Shown here: positions 24,544 through 31,691 of the stretch, in pieces | Position numbering within the stretch: the first letter of the stretch is position 1 | Layout: the number at the start of each line of letters is the position of its first letter | Source: Paracoccus caeni | GTDB taxonomy: Bacteria; Pseudomonadota; Alphaproteobacteria; Rhodobacterales; Rhodobacteraceae | Length of the DNA: 58,727 bases | NCBI RefSeq assembly: GCF_016629665.1 | Contig: NZ_JAEPRQ010000013.1 | Span: forward strand, 1 to 58,727 | Direction of reading: 5' to 3' | Translations under genes and position numbers: made by a program | Notes under the pieces: generated by a model | The model's database searches: none | Seen by the model: the letters and a program-made list of their open reading frames with translations, nothing else | What the model was told of the DNA's origin: nothing

Positions 24544-27500
24544 TTATTCCGCCGGCATTCCCTTGGATGCCGGCGTTTCGCTTTCCTCGGGCTGCTCGCG
24601 GCGCAGCCGCTCGATCAGCACATAGACAACGGGTGTCAGAAACAGCGTCAGCACGAAGGTCAGGCTGAGACCTCCCACGATCACCCAGCCAATCGCCTGA
24701 CGGCTTTCCGATCCCGCGCCCGAAGCAATCGCCAGAGGCACCGCGCCCAGCACCATGGCGATCGTCGTCATCGCCACCGGACGCAGCCGGGTCACCGCCC
24801 CCTCGCGCGCCGCCAGTTCCAGCGGCCTGCCAGCCTCGCGCAACTGGTTGGAAAATTCCACGATCAGGATGCCGTTCTTGGCCATGATCCCGATCAGCAG
24901 GATCATCCCCACCTGCGAGAAGATGTTCACCGTCGCCCCGGTCAAGAGCAGCGTGATCACCGCCCCGGCAAGGCCCAGCGGCACCGTCAGCATGATCGTC
25001 AGCGGTGTGCGGAAGCTTTCGAACTGCGCGGCCAGCACCAGAAACACGATGATCAGCGACATGGAAAAGACCGTGGCGATCCCGCCCGAGCTTTCCAGAT
25101 AATCCGAGGCCTGCCCCTCCCATGCCAGCACCGATCCCGCCGGAAGCTCGGCTGCCGCCGCATCCACCGCCGCCATGCCGCGGGCCAGATCGACGCCCTC
25201 GGCCAGATCGGCCTCCATCTGGATCGAGATCAGCCGGTCATAGCGGTTGATCGAGGGCACCGTCGCCCCGGTCTGAACGCTGGCAAAGGCCGAGAGCGGG
25301 ATCAGATCGCCCCGGTCGTTGCGCAACAGCACCGACAGCATGTCCTGCACCGAATCCCGATCCTCGGCCGAAGCCTGCAGGATCACCGGATATTGCCGCC
25401 CGTCGCTGGAATATTCGCCGACATTGCGCGAGGCGAACAGCACCTGCAACGTCTGCGCCACCGTCTCGGCGCTCAGGCCCAGATCCTGCGCGCGGGCGCG
25501 GTCAATGGACAGGTTCGCGCCCGGCTGGTTGGCCGCATAGCTGATCTCGACCGAGGCGAGGCGCGGATCTTCCTGCAGGCTATCGGCCAGCACCTGTGCC
25601 CATTCGGCGGTGCGTTCGATATCCGGCCCGCCCAGCATCCAGCGGATACTGCCCGAGGCGGCGCTGAGCCCCAATCCCCCGGCCGGACGGATGAAGGTCG
25701 CGGCCTCGCTGATCTGGTTCAACTGCGGACGCAGTTCCGAGATGACGTCATCCACGCTCATCTCGCGTTCGGCCCAAGGGGCCAGCGCGACCAGCAGCAT
25801 CGAGCGGCGCAATTCGCCCCAGCTTCCGACGATGGTGGTGACGTTCTCGATCACCCCTTCCTCGCGCAAGGGGTCCAGCAGCGCTTCGACCTTGCGGGTG
25901 ACGGCATCGGTATAGGCAAGGTTCGATCCCTGCGGGGCCGAAATCATCACCCGGATCTGGCCGCGATCCTCGCTGGGCGTCAATTGCCGGGGCAGGTTCT
26001 GGAAGACGGTAAAGGAACCCGCAACGATGAAGGCGGTGATGGCAAGGATCGGCACGGGCCGGGCGATCATCCGGTCAAGGATCGCGCCATAGCCACGCTC
26101 AAAGGCCGCCATCATCCGGTCAACGCTGCGGGTCAGCAGGTTCGGACGTTCGTCCTTTGGCATCAGCCGGACGGCAAGGACCGGCGACAGGGTTAGCGCG
26201 ACAAAGGCCGACACGGCGACGGCCACGGCCAGAACGATGCCGAATTCGGCGAAAAGCTGGCCGATTTCGCCCTGCATGAAGCTGACCGGGACGAAGACCG
26301 CGACCAGAACGGCGGTGGTGGCGATGACGGCGAAGCTGACCTGCGAGGCGCCCTCACGGGCTGCCTGCATCCGCGATTTGCCCATCGCCCGGTGCCGCTG
26401 GATGTTTTCCAGAACCACGATGGCGTCATCGACGACCAGCCCGATGGCAAGGATCAGCGCGAAAAGCGTCAGGATATTGATGGAAAAGCCCAAAGCCAGC
26501 ATCACCAGCCCCGCCCCGAAGGCCGAGATCGGGATGGTCACGACCGGGATCAGCGACAGTCGCGCCGATCCGAGGAACAGGAAGATCACGGCGGTGACCA
26601 GTCCCACGGCCTCGGCAAAGACCTTCATCACCTGCGCGATCGAGCTTTCGATGAAGACGGCCTCGTCGGCAGTGATCTGCATGACCATGCCTGCGGGCAA
26701 TGTCGGACGGATACGATCCAGCTCGGCCCGGACGGCCTCGGAAATGGCGACGGTATTGGCCTGCGCCTGCGGCTGCACGCCAAGGCCCAGCGAAATCACC
26801 CCGTTCGAGCGGAAGATCGATTCCCGCTGCTCCGGGCCTTCCTCGACCGTCGCCACATCGCCCAGCCGCAAGGGTCTGCCGCCTTCGTCGCGGATCACCA
26901 CCTGCCGGAAGGTGTCGGGCGTAGAGAAACGGGTCTGCGACAGCACCTGCAATTGCCGGGCGCCGGTTTCGATCTCGCCTGCGGGCAGTTCGATATTGTT
27001 GGACTGAAGCGCGCTGATGATATCGCTGGTGGTGATGCCGTAAGCGGCCATCCGGCTTTGATCCAGCCAGACCCGCATGGCGGGCGAGCGCTGCCCGAAG
27101 ATCGAGGTATTGGCCACCCCCGGCAGCCGTGCCAGCCGATCGACCAGAAAACGGTCGGCATAATCCGACAATTCCAGCGGCGTCATATTGGGGCTGGACA
27201 GACTGAGCCGCAGGACCGGGTCGCCCTCGCTGTCATTCTTGTCCACACGGGGCCGGTCGGCCTCTTCCGGCAACTGGTTTACCACCCGTTCAACGGCATT
27301 TCTGACGTCATTGGCGGCGCTGTCGATGTCGCGGCTGGTGGCGAAGGTCAGCACCGTCCGCATCCGCCCGCGCTCAGATTCCGTTGACATCGAGGTGACG
27401 CCGGTGATCCCGGCCAGCGCGCCCTCGATCACGGTGGCGATCTGGCTGTCCACCACATCGGGGGCGGCGCCGGTATAGTTGACCCGGACGGTGACCTGCG

Positions 27501-27627
27501 CGGCCTCGACCCGAGGCAGTTCGCGGACCGGCAATTGCCACATCGCATAGGCGCCGATCAGCACGATCAGCAGGTTCATCACCGTGGCCAGAACCGGCCG
27601 CTTCAGGGACAGATCGGGCAGGCTCAT
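24544..27627 (-). CDS. RND efflux pump, inner-membrane component (HAE1/AcrB-like)
   Basis: A 1027-aa proton-driven transporter of the RND superfamily. It opens MSLPDLSLKRPVLATVMNLL, and the fourth transmembrane segment reads ILAIGLVVDDAIVVLENIQR, with the two aspartates needed for proton relay. Two large periplasmic loops and about 12 membrane segments fit the family length. It forms a tripartite pump with the adaptor encoded just upstream (overlap 24 kb side: ATGA at 27624-27627) and an outer-membrane channel that is not encoded here. Substrates may be drugs, dyes or lipids; the sequence does not say. Convergent with kdsD. Confidence 0.93.
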   Translation of the reverse strand: MSLPDLSLKRPVLATVMNLLIVLIGAYAMWQLPVRELPRVEAAQVTVRVNYTGAAPDVVDSQIATVIEGALAGITGVTSMSTESERGRMRTVLTFATSRDIDSAANDVRNAVERVVNQLPEEADRPRVDKNDSEGDPVLRLSLSSPNMTPLELSDYADRFLVDRLARLPGVANTSIFGQRSPAMRVWLDQSRMAAYGITTSDIISALQSNNIELPAGEIETGARQLQVLSQTRFSTPDTFRQVVIRDEGGRPLRLGDVATVEEGPEQRESIFRSNGVISLGLGVQPQAQANTVAISEAVRAELDRIRPTLPAGMVMQITADEAVFIESSIAQVMKVFAEAVGLVTAVIFLFLGSARLSLIPVVTIPISAFGAGLVMLALGFSINILTLFALILAIGLVVDDAIVVLENIQRHRAMGKSRMQAAREGASQVSFAVIATTAVLVAVFVPVSFMQGEIGQLFAEFGIVLAVAVAVSAFVALTLSPVLAVRLMPKDERPNLLTRSVDRMMAAFERGYGAILDRMIARPVPILAITAFIVAGSFTVFQNLPRQLTPSEDRGQIRVMISAPQGSNLAYTDAVTRKVEALLDPLREEGVIENVTTIVGSWGELRRSMLLVALAPWAEREMSVDDVISELRPQLNQISEAATFIRPAGGLGLSAASGSIRWMLGGPDIERTAEWAQVLADSLQEDPRLASVEISYAANQPGANLSIDRARAQDLGLSAETVAQTLQVLFASRNVGEYSSDGRQYPVILQASAEDRDSVQDMLSVLLRNDRGDLIPLSAFASVQTGATVPSINRYDRLISIQMEADLAEGVDLARGMAAVDAAAAELPAGSVLAWEGQASDYLESSGGIATVFSMSLIIVFLVLAAQFESFRTPLTIMLTVPLGLAGAVITLLLTGATVNIFSQVGMILLIGIMAKNGILIVEFSNQLREAGRPLELAAREGAVTRLRPVAMTTIAMVLGAVPLAIASGAGSESRQAIGWVIVGGLSLTFVLTLFLTPVVYVLIERLRREQPEESETPASKGMPAE
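24551..24574. terminator. Hairpin at convergent kdsD / RND gene ends
   Basis: GCCGGCAT (24551-24558) pairs with ATGCCGGC (24567-24574), followed on the plus strand by GTTTCGCTTT. It lies in the last codons of the RND gene, 32 bp past the kdsD stop, and could terminate the kds transcript. The weak T-run makes this uncertain. Confidence 0.4.
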
Positions 27628-28730
27628 CCGCCTGATCCCGTTGTGCCCGCTTCGGCCCGCACATCCTGCGGCACCGCCTCTACGGCCATGCCGGGGGCAA
27701 GGCGGTGCAGGTTGGTCACGATGATCCGGGCATCGGCATCCAGCCCCGAGATGACCTCGACCAGATCACCCGCCTGCTGGCCGACGGCGATATCGACCTG
27801 CTCCGCAGTGCCGCCATTGGCCACCATGACCAGATTGCGTTCGCCCTCGACGCTCAGCGCGCGTTCGGGAATGGCGGGGCGGCGATATTCGTCCAGCACC
27901 AGTTCGACCTGCAGGAACATGCCGCCGGCAAGGGCGCGGTCGTCATTCGGGATATCGGCCCTGAGCGCGACCGAGCGGGTGGCGGCATCGACGCGGCTGT
28001 CGATGCGGCTGATATGCCCCTGAAACACCCGGCCCGGCCATGCGGATGACGTCAGATCGATCCGCTGCCCGCGTTTCAACCGGGGCAGCAGGGTTTCGGG
28101 GACGCTGAAATCCACCTCGATGACGGAAAGATCGTCCAGCGTGGCGACCTTCGTCGTCGCATCGATCAACTGCCCCTCGACCAGATCGGTCAGGCCCACC
28201 ACCCCGGCAAAGGGGGCGCGCAGGCTGCGATCCTCCAGCGCGACCATGGCCCGGTCGCGCTCTGCCTCGGCCCGCAGGCGGGCGGCGCGGGCCGTCTGAT
28301 AGGCTGCATCCGAGGCGCTGCCAGAGCGGTTCAACTGCTCTTGCCGGGCAAAGGCTGCCTCTGCCTCGGCCAAAGTCGCCTCGGCGGCGTTCAGATCGGC
28401 CTGCTCGGCCCGGTCGTCCAGTTGCAGAAGCACATCATTCGCCGCAACCTCGTCGCCGGGCTCGAAGGTGATCCGGGCGATGCGACCGCCGGTATCGGGA
28501 ACCAGATCGACGGCATGACGGGCCCGTGCGGTGCCGACGGCGCGGATACTGTCCGAGAAATCGACCATTTCGACCGGCACCGTCTCGACCCGAAGCGGGG
28601 CATGATCGGCGGCGGCAGGACGCGCGATCCCGGCCTCGGGGGCGGCCAGAAGCCGGTCGGACAGATAGAGACCGCCCACAGCGGCGGCAAGGACGACCAC
28701 CAGTCCAAGGGCTGCCTTCACGGCGCGCAT
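27624..28730 (-). CDS. RND efflux periplasmic adaptor (membrane fusion protein)
   Basis: A 368-aa membrane fusion protein. One N-terminal membrane anchor (MRAVKAALGLVVVLAAAVGG) precedes the lipoyl/hairpin region starting VDLVPDTGGRIARITFEPGD and LLQLDDRAEQADLNAAEA, and the second lipoyl half follows at RSLRAPFAGVVGLTDLVEGQ. It bridges the RND pump to an outer-membrane channel. The ATG at 28728-28730 is preferred over a longer frame (to 28889) because it begins with the anchor and has GGAGAC just ahead. The stop overlaps the start of the pump gene, so the two are translated together. No TetR-type regulator is next to it. Confidence 0.88.
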   Translation of the reverse strand: MRAVKAALGLVVVLAAAVGGLYLSDRLLAAPEAGIARPAAADHAPLRVETVPVEMVDFSDSIRAVGTARARHAVDLVPDTGGRIARITFEPGDEVAANDVLLQLDDRAEQADLNAAEATLAEAEAAFARQEQLNRSGSASDAAYQTARAARLRAEAERDRAMVALEDRSLRAPFAGVVGLTDLVEGQLIDATTKVATLDDLSVIEVDFSVPETLLPRLKRGQRIDLTSSAWPGRVFQGHISRIDSRVDAATRSVALRADIPNDDRALAGGMFLQVELVLDEYRRPAIPERALSVEGERNLVMVANGGTAEQVDIAVGQQAGDLVEVISGLDADARIIVTNLHRLAPGMAVEAVPQDVRAEAGTTGSGG

Positions 28731-28930
28731 GCCTGTCTCCTTCTGGGGCCCGGCAGTGTAGCGGGCGGAGATGGGTGTTGAGTGGAGATTTTCCTCAATA
28801 TGCGTCCCGGAACAACTGATATTCATGTGTTTGGGCATCTTATAGGACGACCAAACCCAATGGCAGGTAAACCGCGCTGGCGCGAGCAAACTTGTGAGGC
28901 CGGGCTATATCAGGGGGATCGTGCGGCGGG

Positions 28931-29914
28931 TCAGTCCTGCCCGGTCCAAGTGCCGCCGATCCTGTCGGCATCAGCGGCAAATTCCGCCATCAATCGGCCT
29001 GCCAGCCGGTGATGCAGTTGCGCGATACCGGGGGCTGCCTCTGCAAGCGCGGGCGGCAGATGCACCGGCATCGGGCCCATGGCCATGTAATATTCAAACG
29101 AACTGTTCACGAACCATGCATATAACGCGGGTTGCCTGTGGCCCGGTTGCCGGTCGAGCCAGCCAATTGCCTGCAGCGCGGCGCCCTGACGTGGCGGGTC
29201 GGCGGCGAAAAGATCGACGAATTGCATCTTGCCGCCGCTATATTCCTGCCCGATGGGCGCCGCGCGGGTGATGTCGTCGTGCCCCAACAGCGGCGAGAGA
29301 CAGGTGCGGATCCCGGTCATCAGCCGGAAAACTGCATAGTCCTCGGGGCCGGTCGGATCGATCCGGTCCGTGATGTCGCGGATCTGGTCCAGCCATGCCA
29401 TGACCGGCATCACCGCCGTCAGCTCTGCCCCCAGCCGATGGGCGAACTCCCATGATGGTCCGGCCACGCCCGTTCCCCGCAGCGCCTCGATCAACTCGGT
29501 CAGCCGCCGGGTCCAGTCCGGATCCGCCCCGACAGGGTCGCCGAGCCGCTGCAGCCATTCCTGCCGACGGCTGGTGCCGGGCAGATTGTCCAGAACCAGC
29601 ATGGCGGCGAAGGGATCGACAAGGATCGTGTCCACGATTTCAGCATTCAGGGCGGCGGCATTGGTTTCACCGGCGCGATAGCCTGCAATCGCCAGATTCA
29701 GGCGGCGTGCGGTCTGGGCGTAATAGGCGGGCTCATGCAGAAGGATCGGACAGGCAGGCACGGCAGGTTCTCTCTGCACTGACGTGGCGGCCAGCCGATC
29801 GGCAGCGCTTGTGGAGGGATGATGCTGACGGCGACCCCGACGCATCCTGCGTCGCAGGACAGACAGGATACGGTCAGCCAATCCGGCAGATGTCGGTAGG
29901 TCGTCGAAGGGCAT
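28931..29914 (-). CDS. Protein of unknown function
   Basis: A 327-aa protein, or 338 aa if the GTG at 29945-29947 is used. Codon pattern and position support a real gene, but I recognise no family. The N-terminus is very basic (ILSVLRRRMRRGRRQHH), followed by an alpha-helical, acidic-to-neutral body (for example WTRRLTELIEALRGTG and AELTAVMPVMAWLDQIRDI). There is no signal peptide and no clear membrane segment. It sits between the RND adaptor and an AhpD-like gene on the same strand, with about 190 bp on each side, so it may be expressed alone. Confidence 0.55.
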   Translation of the reverse strand: MPFDDLPTSAGLADRILSVLRRRMRRGRRQHHPSTSAADRLAATSVQREPAVPACPILLHEPAYYAQTARRLNLAIAGYRAGETNAAALNAEIVDTILVDPFAAMLVLDNLPGTSRRQEWLQRLGDPVGADPDWTRRLTELIEALRGTGVAGPSWEFAHRLGAELTAVMPVMAWLDQIRDITDRIDPTGPEDYAVFRLMTGIRTCLSPLLGHDDITRAAPIGQEYSGGKMQFVDLFAADPPRQGAALQAIGWLDRQPGHRQPALYAWFVNSSFEYYMAMGPMPVHLPPALAEAAPGIAQLHHRLAGRLMAEFAADADRIGGTWTGQD

Positions 29915-30058
29915 GGTGATGTAAATCTGATAAGGCAACACCCGCACTCTGTCCGATGCCTCAAGGCTCGTAAAGCCCGCAGCGTTGCAGCCCGTGTGAG
30001 TCCAGCCAAAATGCTCGTTCTGGTTGAATTATTTGCTGAAAACTGCACTGTTGCATGT

Positions 30059-30087
30059 GGCGCGGCGCAGAATCCGTGCGCCGCGCC
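30059..30087 (-). terminator. GC-rich hairpin after the AhpD-like gene
   Basis: GGCGCGGCGCA (30059-30069) and TGCGCCGCGCC (30077-30087) form a perfect 11-bp stem with a 7-base loop, 20 bp beyond the stop of the minus-strand AhpD-like gene. No T-run follows, so it may act as a weak terminator or protect the message end. Confidence 0.5.
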
Positions 30088-30106
30088 CTGTCGGTCGATC
30101 CTGGAA

Positions 30107-30571
30107 TCAGGCGGCGTTTTCCTTCTGCCGCAGCTCATGTGTGCTGCGGAAACCGACCACCAGCCGGTTCCAGCCGTTGGTCGCCACGATGATCAGCGAC
30201 AGCTCGACCTGTTCACGTTCGTCGAACTGCGCCGCGATCGCCGTGTAATCAGCATCGGGAGCGCCGGTCGCCTCGATCCGTGTCAGCGCCTCGGCCCAGC
30301 CAAGGGCGGCGCGTTCGCGGGCGTCGAAGGCCGGGCTTTCGCGCCATGCCGCCAGCACGTCCAGTTGTTGTTGCGAAACGCCAGCATGCCGGGCCTCGGG
30401 GCTGTGCATGTTCAGACAATAGGCGCAGCCATTGATCTGCGACACGCGGATCTTCACCAATTGCCGGATGGTCGCGGGGATGGTGGACTGACGGCTTTGC
30501 TCTTCCAGCGCCAGCATGGCCTGAAACACCGCAGGCGAGGCCTGCTGAAAATTCGGGCGAGGGTCTGACAT
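30107..30571 (-). CDS. AhpD-like carboxymuconolactone decarboxylase family protein
   Basis: A 154-aa member of the alkylhydroperoxidase D-like family. The active-site pattern NGCAYCLNMHSPEARHAG contains the CxxC thiols and the following His. Such small helical proteins reduce peroxides with thiol partners, or act as general thiol oxidoreductases. Length and motif match the common stand-alone group (often annotated as arsenate- or peroxide-related). It is probably a single-gene unit; a GC-rich hairpin follows. There is no evident link to the polysaccharide genes. Confidence 0.88.
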   Translation of the reverse strand: MSDPRPNFQQASPAVFQAMLALEEQSRQSTIPATIRQLVKIRVSQINGCAYCLNMHSPEARHAGVSQQQLDVLAAWRESPAFDARERAALGWAEALTRIEATGAPDADYTAIAAQFDEREQVELSLIIVATNGWNRLVVGFRSTHELRQKENAA

Positions 30572-30976
30572 CGTCTTTCTCCGTCTGATGCTTCCATCAT
30601 CATGACGAGGCAGAGGCCGGATATGTGACAGGCGGGCGGAGGGAAACGGCTTGCAAAGGCTTGACCGGGTCGGCCCCGCTCCGAAGACGACAAGCGGCCC
30701 TGAGGCGGTGCCGGTTTAAGGGGAATAGGTTTATTGGAAGGCGAATTAAAAACGGAACGGGTTTCATTCCGGTTTCTGCGGAAACTTGCTTCAGGAGCCG
30801 CAATATATTTCTGGCCATGATTTCGGATAAACTCGGCAGATTATTAAAATGGTCAACCTTATGTCGGCTGGGACAATTAAAAATACAACTTTAACGTGCG
30901 GCAATGATCTGCCAGATGCCGGTTTTCCTGATCCGGTCCCGATTTTTTCCGGGAATGTTCCGCAACTCTGAGATGA
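30572..30976. other. Intergenic region without a recognised gene
   Basis: A 405-bp gap between two minus-strand genes. Short frames are present but none has a known domain or convincing start. The stretch 30,720-30,900 is AT-rich and should hold the AhpD-like gene's promoter, or spacer. I see no repeat or RNA gene. Confidence 0.45.
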
Positions 30977-31201
30977 TCAACGACGAGAAGGCTGTGGATC
31001 CGGCTGTCCGGATTCCCGCATCATCCTGCGTTGTCGGCGCCATCTGAGGAAGAACAGCGCCGGAAGCCCCGTCAGCAATCCTCCCCAGCCACCGGCCACA
31101 TAAGAGATCGCAATGAATCCCCATGAGAAATCATGGATGTAGGCCGCCAGTGCCGCAGTAAGGGAACCCAGGACGATCAGGAAAAGGACAACGATGATCA
31201 T
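30977..31201 (-). CDS. Small two-helix membrane protein, unknown function
   Basis: A 74-aa protein with two hydrophobic segments (IIVVLFLIVLGSLTAALAAY and AISYVAGGWGGLLTGLPALF) and a basic C-terminal tail (RWRRQRRMMRESGQP). The layout is typical of small inner-membrane proteins with the tail in the cytoplasm. No family is recognised and the function is unknown. It has its own ATG at 31199-31201 with a purine-rich region upstream, and no co-directional partner close by. Confidence 0.55.
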   Translation of the reverse strand: MIIVVLFLIVLGSLTAALAAYIHDFSWGFIAISYVAGGWGGLLTGLPALFFLRWRRQRRMMRESGQPDPQPSRR

Positions 31202-31691
31202 GGCTTCGCTACAGGCTGCAAAAGACCGTCATCGCCGGGACAGTCTTTTGGTAAATCGTTGAATTGTCATTGGCTTGGGCGAATCGTGCCGTGATCGAGG
31301 CATAGCCCGGGCAGCGGGGATGCGATCCCTTGCGGAAAGCGACCGGACATTGATTCGATTCTCCTGAAGCAGGAATTGCAGCTTCCGGTTGTATCACGGA
31401 ACGGCAATTCTTGTAGGCAAAGAATTGCCGGAACCGGCCACAACCAAGGCGGGCGCAAATGTTCCAAAAAAAGCCATTAAGTTGTGGATGCTACACGGAA
31501 AAACAGGTCGCGCGACAACGAAATGCGTAGAATTGAACATAAATTAACGATATGGATTTTTCAGGAACGCGGGACAACGAACAGGTTTACCTAACATCTG
31601 GAATGACGGGTGGTGTGTATGCCCGTGTTTGTTGTGTCTGCGTGCTTTGTAAGTGGTTTCCCCTCAGGGGGCTGTTACGGGAAAGAGTGCG
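31202..31691. promoter_or_regulatory. Long upstream region of the surface-protein gene
   Basis: A 490-bp divergent region. It holds a perfect inverted repeat (31402-31430) and an AT-rich stretch (about 31,480-31,570) where a promoter is likely, leaving a leader of 100 bases or more before the ATG at 31692. A small hairpin, CCCCTCAGGGG, lies near 31,660 just ahead of the ribosome binding site GGGAAAGAG. No gene is evident. Confidence 0.5.
31402..31430. promoter_or_regulatory. Perfect 11-bp inverted repeat, candidate operator or terminator
   Basis: CGGCAATTCTT (31402-31412) and AAGAATTGCCG (31420-31430) are exact reverse complements separated by 7 bases. It lies about 260 bp upstream of the surface-protein gene. 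It may be the binding site of a dimeric regulator (none is encoded on the replicon), or a hairpin in an RNA leader. Confidence 0.45.

Noticed and set aside
30625..30894. 89-aa plus-strand frame between the AhpD-like and small membrane protein genes
   Set aside because: It is Arg-rich without any motif and lacks a clear start signal; probably a chance frame.
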